NCBI GenBank assembly: GCA_021768705.1
Contig: JAETUG010000005.1
Coordinates: forward strand, 37,226-101,225
From: Bacillota bacterium
GTDB lineage: Bacteria > Bacillota > Clostridia > Lachnospirales > Anaerotignaceae
Reading direction: 5' to 3'
DNA: 64,000 nt
Notes under the pieces: generated by a model
The model's input: only the letters and a program-made list of their open reading frames with translations
Told to the model about the DNA's origin: nothing
Database searches by the model: none
Position numbers and translations under genes: made by a program
Shown: piece by piece, positions 41,719-49,773 of the stretch
Layout: the number at the start of each line of letters is the position of its first letter
Position numbering within the stretch: the first letter of the stretch is position 1

Positions 41719-41809
41719 AAAAAGGCACTCTCAGTGCGGCTTAAGAAATCAATAAAATGGAACTAATGTTTTCTTAAGCCGCCACTACATTCCTGAGAGT
41801 GTCTTTTCC
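41718..41809. terminator. Large nested hairpin, bidirectional terminator
   Basis: Outer stem GGCACTCTCAG / CTGAGAGTGTC, inner stem GCGGCTTAAGAAA / TTTCTTAAGCCGC (13 bp). T-runs on both sides (TTTTCCTTTT plus; TTTTTTT minus) fit termination of the RDD pair and of rnr. The inner stem is longer than a terminator needs. Confidence 0.75.
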
Positions 41810-41811
41810 TT

Positions 41812-43971
41812 TTAGTCCTCAAATGTTTCAAAACCCTCTTCAAAGGCGAAATCAATGGTGCCCATCACGCGGTCTACCTTTGCCACGGAAACCTTCACCC
41901 TGTCTCCCAGGCGATAGCTTTTCTTCGTCCGCTTGCCGCATACCTGCATAGTTCTTTCGTCGAATTCGTAATAATCATCATCCATTTGCGCCAGAGAGAC
42001 CATCCCTTCGATGGTGTTGGGCAGCTCCACATAGATGCCCCAGTTGGTCACGCCTGAAATGATGCCTTCGTAAATTTCGCCCACCTTATCTTCCATATAT
42101 TCTACTTTTTTCAAAGCATCCGTATCCCGTTCCGCATCCTCTGCGATGCGTTCCCGTTTGGAGCAATGCTTTGCCCAATCGGGCATTTTTCTGCGATATT
42201 CCAAAGAAGATTTTTCATCCAACTCCCCATGGAGCATTTTTTTGATCATACGGTGAATTTCCAAGTCAGGATATCTGCGGATAGGGGAGGTGAAATGGCA
42301 GTAGTATTTCGCCGCCAGCCCAAAGTGTCCGCCGTTTTCCGCCGTATATCTGGCCTGCATCATGCTCCGCAGTACCATACGGGTGATGATACGTTCTTCA
42401 TCGGTTCCCTCTGCCTTTTGCAGCACCTTCTGAATCTCTCTGGGGTGAATTTCTCCATCCTTTTTCCGCAGATAATAGCCAAAGCCCCGCAGGAACTGTT
42501 CCATTTTTTCCAGCTTTTCCTCGTCAGGCTCCTGATGGCTACGGTATAGGAAGGGCATTTCCTGCCAGAAGGAATTTTCTGCGATGGTCTCGTTGCACAC
42601 CAGCATAAATTCCTCGATCATATTTGTAGCAATGCTTCTTTCGTAGGGCTTGATATCGATGGGCTTGCCGTTTTCATCCAAAATGATTTTGGATTCGGGC
42701 AGGTCAAAATTCACAGAACCTCTTTTTCTTCTCTTTGCCCCTAAAATCTGCCGCAGCTCTTCCATATCCGCCAGCATAGGCAGAATTTCTGCATACTGCT
42801 CCAGCAGTTCAGGGGTTTTCTCCTCCAAAATCTCCCGCACTGCTGTATAGGTCATGCGATAATCGGAATTGATGAGGGTTTCCGCAATGCGGTGGCTCAC
42901 CACCTCGCCCCGTCCGTTCAGTTCCATGATGCAGCTGAGGGCCAATCTGTCCACATGGGGATTCAAAGAACAAATGCCGTTGCTCAGCTTATGGGGCAGC
43001 ATCGGAATAACCCTGTCCACCAGATAGACGCTTGTCCCTCTGGCATAAGCTTCCTGATCCAACTCCGTATATTCTCTTACATAATGAGAAACATCGGCGA
43101 TATGCACGCCCAATTCAAAATTGCCGTTTGCCAGCTTCTGCAGGGAAATGGCATCGTCCAAGTCCTTGGCATCCTCGCCGTCAATGGTGATCGTCAGCAG
43201 ATCTCGCAGGTCTTCTCTGCCCTTTTTGTCCTCTTCCGCCACTTCTGTGGCGATGGTTTCGATCTCTTGATAGACCGCTTCGGGAAATTCCACTGCCAGG
43301 TCATATCTGCGGATGACAGACAGGATATCTACACCGGGGTCATTGACATGCCCCAGAATCTCCACCACTTTCCCTGCAGGGTTGCGTCTGTCCTCGCCAT
43401 AATCGATGATCTCCACAACCACCTTATGGCCTGTCACTGCACCCTTCGTATGGTCTCTGGATACAAAAATATCCTTGGGGATCTTTTTATCATCGGCCAC
43501 CACAAAGCCATAGCCCTTGCTGCCCGCTTCAAAGGTGCCAACAATGCGCTGCTGTCCCCGTTCCAAAATCCGCACGATGACACCATCGGCTTTTTTGCCC
43601 TTTTCCGCCTTGTGCAGCACCTTGTAAAGGACTTTATCCTTCTGCATGGCACCCATGGTCTCACTGGCTGGGATAAAAACATCATCGCCGCCTTCCTCTG
43701 GGGTGACAAAACCAAAGCCTCTTGCATGGCCGATAAACGTCCCCGTTGCCATCTGCAGATTCCTGGGAGAAGCCAGCTTGCCTTTTTTCGTTTCAAAAAC
43801 CCGACCTTCCTCGATCAGTTCATTGATGAGCAGCTCAAACTTTTCCCTGTCCTCCGCAGGCACAGAAAGCATGGTACGCATATCCTTGCGCTTCATGGGC
43901 ATATAGTCTTCGCTTTCGATATATGCTAAGATTCTCTCTTTTCTTTCCTTCAGAATATCCATCTCTTCCAT
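41812..43971 (-). CDS. rnr: Ribonuclease R
   Basis: 719 residues. A 3'-5' exoribonuclease that degrades structured RNA and takes part in trans-translation. Order: N-terminal winged-helix-like region, two cold-shock OB domains (GTFIGHARGFGFVTPEEGGD; GTFEAGSKGYGFVVADD), RNB catalytic domain (ITIDGEDAKDLDDAIS with the metal-binding Asp residues, HIADVSHYV, RGTSVYLVDRVIPMLPHKLS) and a C-terminal S1 domain (GVTNWGIYVELPNTIEGMV). Lies downstream of secG. Confidence 0.96.
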   Translation of the reverse strand: MEEMDILKERKERILAYIESEDYMPMKRKDMRTMLSVPAEDREKFELLINELIEEGRVFETKKGKLASPRNLQMATGTFIGHARGFGFVTPEEGGDDVFIPASETMGAMQKDKVLYKVLHKAEKGKKADGVIVRILERGQQRIVGTFEAGSKGYGFVVADDKKIPKDIFVSRDHTKGAVTGHKVVVEIIDYGEDRRNPAGKVVEILGHVNDPGVDILSVIRRYDLAVEFPEAVYQEIETIATEVAEEDKKGREDLRDLLTITIDGEDAKDLDDAISLQKLANGNFELGVHIADVSHYVREYTELDQEAYARGTSVYLVDRVIPMLPHKLSNGICSLNPHVDRLALSCIMELNGRGEVVSHRIAETLINSDYRMTYTAVREILEEKTPELLEQYAEILPMLADMEELRQILGAKRRKRGSVNFDLPESKIILDENGKPIDIKPYERSIATNMIEEFMLVCNETIAENSFWQEMPFLYRSHQEPDEEKLEKMEQFLRGFGYYLRKKDGEIHPREIQKVLQKAEGTDEERIITRMVLRSMMQARYTAENGGHFGLAAKYYCHFTSPIRRYPDLEIHRMIKKMLHGELDEKSSLEYRRKMPDWAKHCSKRERIAEDAERDTDALKKVEYMEDKVGEIYEGIISGVTNWGIYVELPNTIEGMVSLAQMDDDYYEFDERTMQVCGKRTKKSYRLGDRVKVSVAKVDRVMGTIDFAFEEGFETFED

Positions 43972-44008
43972 AGAATTCTCCTTTTTTCCTAGTGTTTCCG
44001 ATTTCCCC

Positions 44009-44066
44009 TAAAACCATTCGTCAGACTATTCTTAAAACCATTCGTCAGACTCTGTCTTACGAATGA
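44009..44066. repeat. Short direct repeat with inverted partner
   Basis: TAAAACCATTCGTCAGACT occurs twice, 24 bases apart (44009-44027 and 44033-44051). The second copy is followed by GTCTTACGAATG, which folds back on it (CATTCGTCAGAC / GTCTTACGAATG, one mismatch). A related string AACCATTCGTAAGGCT occurs near 9200. Confidence 0.6.
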
Positions 44067-44166
44067 ACTTGCTCCGCAAATCGCCTTTTATTCCATAAAG
44101 AAATTCCTCCTTTGCAAGCAAAAGAAATATCTCTATGAAATAAAAATGGTTTTCTCCGCTATATAA

Positions 44167-44196
44167 CAAAAAAGAGATACCTTTTCGGCATCTCTT
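44167..44196 (-). terminator. Terminator after secG
   Basis: Minus strand AGAGATGCC-GAAAA-GGTATCTCT then TTTTTTG. Confidence 0.8.
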
Positions 44197-44210
44197 TCCT
44201 TTGCTTTTTC

Positions 44211-44450
44211 TCAGCCCACTAAATTGATGATGAACGCAATGATCATGAACAGCGCACCGCCGATTTTTGTGTATTTTTCCAGTGCGCCTTCCACAGAATT
44301 GCCTTTGTTTTTGCTCCAGTAAGAATCGCTGCTGCTGCCGCTTACCGCACCCAGACCAGCAGAACGTTTGGACTGCATCAGGATGATAGCTGCCAGAACA
44401 ACTGTCAGGATCATCAAAACAACTGTTAATACCATACCGATTGTAGACAT
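44211..44450 (-). CDS. secG: Preprotein translocase subunit SecG
   Basis: 79 residues, two membrane helices (IGMVLTVVLMILTVVLAAIIL and IGGALFMIIAFIINLVG) joined by the typical loop LMQSKRSAGLGAVSGSSSDSYW. Partner of SecYE in protein export. Good CAGGAGGTTTTCGT site. Upstream of rnr, as in many Firmicutes. Confidence 0.95.
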   Translation of the reverse strand: MSTIGMVLTVVLMILTVVLAAIILMQSKRSAGLGAVSGSSSDSYWSKNKGNSVEGALEKYTKIGGALFMIIAFIINLVG

Positions 44451-44575
44451 ACGAAAACCTCCTGTATTTTCACTCTTCCGAGTGTAACATCTTCCGTTTA
44501 CGGGGACACTTCACCCCATGATTTCTATATTGTAGCACATTCTCTTTCCCTTCGCAACAGTTTTTTGCCCGAAAC

Positions 44576-45973
44576 TCAGGCTTCTGCTTCTTCTTTCAGG
44601 GCCGCCTGCTGCTTGGTAAGGCTGCGGAAATTGATGGCGACCATGATGATGGAGAGGATTGCTGCCAAGCCATCTGCAATGGGCCCTGCGAAAAGAACGC
44701 CGTTCAAACCAAATTTCAAAGGCAGCAACAGCAGCAGCGGCAGCAGCAAAAATCCCTGTCTGGAGGCAGAAAGGAAAATGCCCTGCTTCACACTGCCGAT
44801 ACTGGTGAAATAATTTACCGTAATCGGCTGCATCCCAAAGGTAAATACCATAAATAGATAGATCCGCAGATATCTTTCCGCAAACTGAAAATATAATTCC
44901 TCCCCAACCCCAAAAATACTGATGATGGGTCTGGGGAAAAACTGGAACAGCAAAAATGCGGTGATGCTGAAGCAAAGCCCAATCTTCACGGCTTTTTTGT
45001 AGGTGTCCTTGACTCTGTCATACTGTTTCGCCCCAATATTGAAGCCCAAAATAGGCTGACACCCCTGGGCAAGCCCCACTACAAAAGAAATCATAATCAT
45101 GTTCAGCTTCGCCGCCACGCCGGAAACCGCCAGGGGAATATCACTGCCGTAAATGGACAACGCCCCATAATAGGTCAGGGAATTGTTCAGCACGATATTC
45201 ACCAGCATCATGATCGTATGGTTAATGAAATTACCGGTTCCCAGCTTCGCAATCTGCCCAACATAAGCTCCGTTCAGTTTCAACATATCCTTTCGGATAG
45301 GGAATGTCTTGAACTTTGGAAAATAGCGGATACACAGCCCAAAGGAGACGATCTGCCCGATGATCGTTGCCACAGCCGCTCCCTGAATGCCCCAGTCAAA
45401 TACGAACAGGAACAGCCAATCCAGAAAAACATTCAGCACCGCCCCCACAATGGTACAAAACATGGAGTAGGAAGGGCTGCCATCCGCACGAATGATAACG
45501 CTTGCGGCACTGCTGAATAACAGAAAGGGAATCCCTATGGCTGTAATACCCAAATATGCCTGTGCATAAGGCAAAACCGTATCCGTTGCCCCGCAAAGGA
45601 TCAAAATGGGTGTTTTCAGCAGTAAAACCACCGCCATATACAAAATTCCTATCAAAGACATCAGCATCAGACCGTTGCCAATAAATTTTTCTGCTTCTTC
45701 CTTTCGTTTCGCCCCAAGGTTGATATTGAAATTCGCAGCAGTCCCCACGCCGATCAACTGTGCGAAAGCCGTCAGCAGCATCGTCGTAGGAAAAGCCACA
45801 TTGGTTGCCGCATTGCCCAACATCCCCACCATATGCCCAATGAAGATTTGGTCTGTAATATTATAAGCCGCCGTCACAAGCATACCGATGATAGACGGGA
45901 TAGCAAATTTCCGTATCAAACTGCCCAAAGGCGCATAGCCCAAGGGGTTTTCTTGCTTCATCGCCTGGTCCAT
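44576..45973 (-). CDS. MATE-family efflux transporter
   Basis: 465 residues with about 12 membrane helices. The MATE repeat signatures are visible: IPSIIGMLVTAAYNITDQIFIGHMVG in the first half and FINHTIMMLVNIVLNNSLTYYG and GVAAKLNMIMISFVVGLAQG in the second. It exports cationic drugs or metabolites by Na+ or H+ antiport; substrate not set. It stands between secG and the phage-like operon, separated from the latter by a terminator. Confidence 0.92.
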   Translation of the reverse strand: MDQAMKQENPLGYAPLGSLIRKFAIPSIIGMLVTAAYNITDQIFIGHMVGMLGNAATNVAFPTTMLLTAFAQLIGVGTAANFNINLGAKRKEEAEKFIGNGLMLMSLIGILYMAVVLLLKTPILILCGATDTVLPYAQAYLGITAIGIPFLLFSSAASVIIRADGSPSYSMFCTIVGAVLNVFLDWLFLFVFDWGIQGAAVATIIGQIVSFGLCIRYFPKFKTFPIRKDMLKLNGAYVGQIAKLGTGNFINHTIMMLVNIVLNNSLTYYGALSIYGSDIPLAVSGVAAKLNMIMISFVVGLAQGCQPILGFNIGAKQYDRVKDTYKKAVKIGLCFSITAFLLFQFFPRPIISIFGVGEELYFQFAERYLRIYLFMVFTFGMQPITVNYFTSIGSVKQGIFLSASRQGFLLLPLLLLLPLKFGLNGVLFAGPIADGLAAILSIIMVAINFRSLTKQQAALKEEAEA

Positions 45974-46122
45974 CCTTCTTCCTCCCTCTGATTTTCCTCA
46001 TTTTTATCATACCACCCGTCAAAAAGAAGAGCAAGGCAATTCACATTAGTATCTTCCCCATGAATCGTCTTCGTCTTCAAGCCCACTGCATCTCAGTTTC
46101 TTCTGAAAAACATTTTTACAAA

Positions 46123-46158
46123 TAAAAAAAGCCTCAAGCAATGTTTTTTGCTCAAGGC
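46123..46158 (-). terminator. Terminator of the phage-like structural operon
   Basis: Minus strand GCCTTGAGCA-loop-TGCTTGAGGC (two G-U pairs) then TTTTTTT. It lies 7 bases after the XkdU-like stop and closes the operon; no fibre or lysis gene follows. Confidence 0.82.
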
Positions 46159-46164
46159 TTCCTC

Positions 46165-46734
46165 TCATTCTTTTATCTGGTAAAGGGTCAAATCCTCAAA
46201 GGGGATTTGTCCATAGCTCCACCCCAGTTCCTTCATCTTTCCGTGGGTCATCCAGCCTACTTTTCCATGGGTATTCGTATTCAAATCTACTTTCAGGGTC
46301 AAATTTGCCGGAATGATCTTCCGCAGATGCTTCTGCAAAAAATCCCTTTTCTCCTTTATGCTCAGCTCCAACACCAGATGCAGGAAATACTTTTCTCTCT
46401 CCAGTGTCGCTTTATAGTTTTCTTCCCCACAACAGCCGTCCAGCCAATCCAGCAGATGAAACCAGGTATAAGGGCTTCGGCTGTTCCAACGATACAGGAT
46501 CTCTTTTCGCAGCTCCTCCGTTTCCAGCACCTCTGCCCCCAGAAAGCCCATCATCTTCGCCAACCGCAGCAGCCCGCTTCTCTCCGCCGTCAAGATCCAT
46601 TGGTTGTTCACCACTCTATCGCGTGCTGTCGCTTCTTCCTCCAAAATTTGCCCTTCAATCTCCGCCAACTTCTGAAATTCCTGCAATTCTCTCACTGTGC
46701 TGGGCAAATACTCGCTGTATCTGTTTTCCCTCAT
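46165..46734 (-). CDS. Baseplate/tail protein, DUF2313 (XkdU/YmfQ-like)
   Basis: 189 residues. MRENRYSEYLPSTVRELQEF is the usual N-terminus, and the double-Trp region RWNSRSPYTWFHLLDWLDGC and the C-terminal LNTNTHGKVGWMTHGKMKEL resemble YmfQ/XkdU proteins, which link baseplate to fibres in Mu- and PBSX-like tails. Last gene of the operon; its start overlaps the baseplate J stop by four bases. In PBSX a fibre gene (xkdV) would follow; here there is a terminator. Confidence 0.85.
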   Translation of the reverse strand: MRENRYSEYLPSTVRELQEFQKLAEIEGQILEEEATARDRVVNNQWILTAERSGLLRLAKMMGFLGAEVLETEELRKEILYRWNSRSPYTWFHLLDWLDGCCGEENYKATLEREKYFLHLVLELSIKEKRDFLQKHLRKIIPANLTLKVDLNTNTHGKVGWMTHGKMKELGWSYGQIPFEDLTLYQIKE

Positions 46735-47804
46735 GCTGTCACCCCGATCTCTCCCAAAACAGGGATTTCATCCGTCCCCAGCATCGTATTCCCACCGTTG
46801 CCGTTGACCATACAATCGGAAATATCCACCACGCCATCTGCCTCCAAGGCTCTGGCTTCCAGATAGCTGATGCGCACCGTCAGGTATTCGCTCTCTGCCC
46901 AGCTTTTCCGCAGTTCTTCAAAATACGCCTCAAATCTGCTTTGGATATCCGCCAGCACCGTTTCCTGCACCGCTCCTTCCGCCAAAGAAATGCCCATGGT
47001 AATGCTGCAGGTCACCTCCTTGACTCCTTCCACCGTCACCTGGTGTCCAATCGGTGCGATCCCATATCCATCGCCCCTGCTTTCCGGGTCGATCTCCTTC
47101 TGCAGTTCTGCCAGCTCCGTTCCCGTAGGGGATCGCCAGCCTTGGTCGATGATGACCAGCTTGACTGTGCCACCGCCGTCCCAAGCGGGATATACCTTTA
47201 CCCCGCCCACATTCTGCAACGCAGTGACCTTTCTCTGATAATCGGCAATATTTCCGCCAAAAGCATCTGCGTCAAAGCTGGCAAAATAACGTTTTCGAAA
47301 TTCTGTGTCCCCTTCTTCGTCCTCGCCATCTGTCCGTAGCTCCTCCAACATGGCAACCGCCAGTCCATCCATGTTTTCCAAGGGCAGCAGATTTCCTAAG
47401 TAATCATTCCCACAGGCACCTGCTGTTTCGCATTCCAGCACATATCGCCCGTCCGCTTCTCTGGAAAGTACCACATAATAGTATTCCTCCAAAAAGAATT
47501 TCGTGCCCACTTCCATGGGGTATTCCTCGTCATCTTCATTCAGAAAACGCCCGTAAAATGTGGCCTTTACCGCAGGCTTTCTGCGAATGCCCCGTTCAGC
47601 CGCCCGTCTGGTCAGGTCGTCCCCCGTGGCCGTATCCGCAAAAGTTCTGTCCTCCAACAGGTCCAGATCAGCGTAAAAGGTGGCTGTTTCCGCCGCATTG
47701 GGTGCCAGGGCATCAAAAATCAGGCTGCCCTGTCGCTTGTCCCTTTTGTCATCGATCTGATCCAGCTTCTGTTCCATCAATTCCTCATAGCTTTTCACCA
47801 TCAA
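46731..47804 (-). CDS. Baseplate J-like protein (XkdT)
   Basis: 357 residues. N-terminal SYEELMEQKLDQIDDKRDKRQGSLIFDALAPNAAE and ADTATGDDLTRRAAERGIRRKPA, the central DTEFRKRYFASFDADAFGGNIADYQRKV and GGVKVYPAWDGGGTVKLVII are classic baseplate J blocks. It forms the baseplate wedge of contractile tails. Overlaps both neighbours by four bases, so translation is coupled. Confidence 0.93.
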   Translation of the reverse strand: MMVKSYEELMEQKLDQIDDKRDKRQGSLIFDALAPNAAETATFYADLDLLEDRTFADTATGDDLTRRAAERGIRRKPAVKATFYGRFLNEDDEEYPMEVGTKFFLEEYYYVVLSREADGRYVLECETAGACGNDYLGNLLPLENMDGLAVAMLEELRTDGEDEEGDTEFRKRYFASFDADAFGGNIADYQRKVTALQNVGGVKVYPAWDGGGTVKLVIIDQGWRSPTGTELAELQKEIDPESRGDGYGIAPIGHQVTVEGVKEVTCSITMGISLAEGAVQETVLADIQSRFEAYFEELRKSWAESEYLTVRISYLEARALEADGVVDISDCMVNGNGGNTMLGTDEIPVLGEIGVTA

Positions 47805-48205
47805 ATATCCACCGTCCTTTCCGCCGTGATCTCACCAAAGATAGTATGCACCAGAAATCCCGCCGTCACGCTCCCCTTTTCCTGCTGAAAAGAAAAATCC
47901 GTCACCGCCGTCACTCGGTCATCCCCCAGCAATGCATCCTCGATCCGCTTTTTCAGTTCGGGGATCACATAAGTCACATTCTTCCCATACAATTCTTCCA
48001 GTTCAATCCCATAATTCCAATCATAAATGGCATATCTGTATCGTTCCGTCTGCAAAATTTTATGAATTGCCTGTTTCATGGCTTCCAGCTCATCTACTGT
48101 CCCCCGCACCTCTGCCTGTTCCTCGTTGATCTTCCAAGTCAGGCTGGGAATGATTTTTTTCTCGATGCTTGCCATGTTCAGTTCCACTTCCTGTGTCGGT
48201 GTCAT
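47801..48205 (-). CDS. DUF2634 baseplate protein (XkdS, gp25-like)
   Basis: 134 residues. IIPSLTWKINEEQAEVRGTV, QTERYRYAIYDWNYGIELEELYG and ELKKRIEDALLGDDRVTAVTDF match XkdS/DUF2634, the gp25-like wedge subunit which starts sheath assembly in contractile systems. One base separates it from the DUF2577 gene. Confidence 0.9.
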   Translation of the reverse strand: MTPTQEVELNMASIEKKIIPSLTWKINEEQAEVRGTVDELEAMKQAIHKILQTERYRYAIYDWNYGIELEELYGKNVTYVIPELKKRIEDALLGDDRVTAVTDFSFQQEKGSVTAGFLVHTIFGEITAERTVDI

Positions 48206-48206
48206 C

Positions 48207-48536
48207 CTATCCCTCCTTTCTTACTCTGCCCAGCACCAAATATTGCTGTCCGCCGGCTGCCCGCAGCAATGCCACAGCTTCGCCGGTCTTTAGTTTTCTG
48301 TCCCGTATCATCCGATAATAAAACCACCTGTCTCCTTCCGTATCTGTCCATGTGCGGATACGTCCGGTTTCTTCCCATTCCAGCACCGCTTCTGTCAGCA
48401 CCAGAAATGGCTCTGTCAGTTCCAGCCCCTCTTCCAGCCGGATGCAGAGAGGCTCTGCCGCCGTCACCGTCCCAATGCAGAAATCCGCACCCGTTTCCGC
48501 CGCATCCAATGCCAGCTGTTTGATGATCTCAAGCAT
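48207..48536 (-). CDS. DUF2577 tail protein (XkdR-like)
   Basis: 109 residues. The short OB-like fold with CIGTVTAAEPLCIRLEEGLEL, WTDTEGDRWFYYRMIRDRKLKTGEAVALLRAAGGQQYLVLGRV is typical of XkdR. It belongs to the hub/spike region between XkdQ and XkdS in PBSX-type loci. Twelve bases downstream of the charged 227-residue gene. Confidence 0.85.
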   Translation of the reverse strand: MLEIIKQLALDAAETGADFCIGTVTAAEPLCIRLEEGLELTEPFLVLTEAVLEWEETGRIRTWTDTEGDRWFYYRMIRDRKLKTGEAVALLRAAGGQQYLVLGRVRKEG

Positions 48537-48548
48537 TTTGCTCCCTCC

Positions 48549-49232
48549 TTATCCTCTCAGACGCCTACCGCAGCTTTCCCGCTCTTCCCAAAGCTTTTTC
48601 GTCATCTGCTGCATCAGCTTTTCTATGTCAAATGGCATCTCCGTCTGGGGCTCTTCTCTTTTTGCTGTTTCCGTTTTCGGCATTTCCTGTGCGGCTTCTG
48701 CTACAGGTGTTTCCTCCTGTTGCATTTTTTCCGTCACAGGCACGATACTTCGTCTCTTTTGTTCCATTTCCGGCTTCTCCCAAAGGAAAGCCTGCCCCAT
48801 TTTGCTTTCCTCCGCTTCTTCCTGTCTTTCTTCCCGAAAAACCGCCGCCATAAAAAGATGGGAAACGTTCCGTTTCTCCGTCCCTTCTATCTCTTCTGTT
48901 CCTTCTATTGCTCCTGTTCCTTCTCCTTCTTCCCCGGCCTCCAAAGTTTCTTTCTGTTTCTTCTCCGCTTCCGCAAAAAAGAGCTTCTTCTCCTGTTTCA
49001 AAAAGCCGCCTTCCGCTTTCTTTTCTCCCAAAGCAGTCTCTGCTTTTTCTTCCCAGAAGGTCTTTTTCTTCTCTTCTTGCTTCAAAGAAACAGCATTACC
49101 CATCTCAGCAAAAGGATCTTCCAAGCTCTTCGCACCATTCCAAAACCCAATGCCCTTCGTCTCGCCTGTCCCGATCTTCTCCTTCCAAAAATCCAACAGC
49201 CGCCCGAACAGCCCTTTCCTTTCCTTCTCCAT
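48549..49232 (-). CDS. Charged low-complexity protein, candidate very short tape measure (unassigned)
   Basis: About 227 residues from the ATG at 49230-49232; the track begins at a GTG four codons earlier. It has no recognised domain. N-terminal KERKGLFGRLLDFWKEKIG, a long Glu/Lys/Gln-rich middle with helix-prone stretches and EGTEEIEGTEKR-type low complexity, and a C-terminal PFDIEKLMQQMTKKLWEERE helix. It lies directly after the frameshifted tail chaperone, where phages place the tape measure. If it were one, ~0.15 nm per residue would give a tail of roughly 35 nm. It could also be a hub accessory or a remnant; confidence in any function is low. Confidence 0.6.
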   Translation of the reverse strand: MEKERKGLFGRLLDFWKEKIGTGETKGIGFWNGAKSLEDPFAEMGNAVSLKQEEKKKTFWEEKAETALGEKKAEGGFLKQEKKLFFAEAEKKQKETLEAGEEGEGTGAIEGTEEIEGTEKRNVSHLFMAAVFREERQEEAEESKMGQAFLWEKPEMEQKRRSIVPVTEKMQQEETPVAEAAQEMPKTETAKREEPQTEMPFDIEKLMQQMTKKLWEERESCGRRLRG

Positions 49233-49247
49233 TCCCCTTCTCACCTC

Positions 49248-49771
49248 TTATCCTCTGGCTTTCTCCGCAGCTTCGATCTCAAGCTCTATGACAGCACAGC
49301 AAAACATCCGCTCCGGTGTGGTCATTTCCACCCATTCTCTGGGGCGTATCCCGTATTTCCGGAGGGCATAGCAGGCATAATCTGCCTCGTCCACGCCCTC
49401 CTCGATCAGTTTTTTGCCTGTGCCTTCCAAGCCTTTCTCCGCTGCTGAAAGCCGTTGATGTCCTTCACCGCTTCCAAAAGCCGCATATACTCTCCGGGGT
49501 AAAGCATCTCCTTCAATGCCTTTTCTCCGCTGTCCACCCCATAGCTTTCCCAAAGTGCCTTGTCCTGCAGATCAGGCTTCACCACAGAAAGCAGGCACAA
49601 TGCCGCCCATTTGTCCTTTTTGCCTTCCGCTGCCCTGCGGTATTCCTCCTCGCTGACCGCTCTGATCTCCCAAAGTGCCTCTGCGCCGTCCTCTGCAAAG
49701 CAGGGCGAAACACTTACCCTCCTGTTCTCCGGAAATCCATTGTTCTCCTTCAAAAAGTTTTTCAAGTCCAT
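49248..49771 (-). CDS. Tail assembly chaperone, XkdN-like copy 2, with -1 programmed frameshift extension
   Basis: The zero-frame product (49771-49406, 121 residues) is a paralogue of the XkdN-like gene at 51399-51761: both share LW.IR, SVV.PDLQD.AL, SYGV and GEY.RLL.AV..ING. It ends GCA AAA AAC TGA. A -1 slip on A AAA AAC (49409-49415) continues as LIEEGVDEADYACYALRKYG and ends in TTPERMFCCAVIELEIEAAE, giving ~174 residues. That tail resembles the T-part of lambda gpG/GT-type chaperones. A stem-loop starts 7 bases after the slip site. The overlap is therefore read as a recoded gene, not an error. Confidence 0.85.
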
Positions 49772-49773
49772 CC

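Noticed and set aside
44009-44066. CRISPR-like repeat
   Set aside because: Only two copies, with a 5-base spacer; no array or cas genes.
48720-49448. Plus-strand ORF (242 residues) opposite the candidate tape measure
   Set aside because: Phe/Leu/Ser-rich complement of a Glu/Lys-rich coding strand; no ribosome site and wrong direction for the operon.
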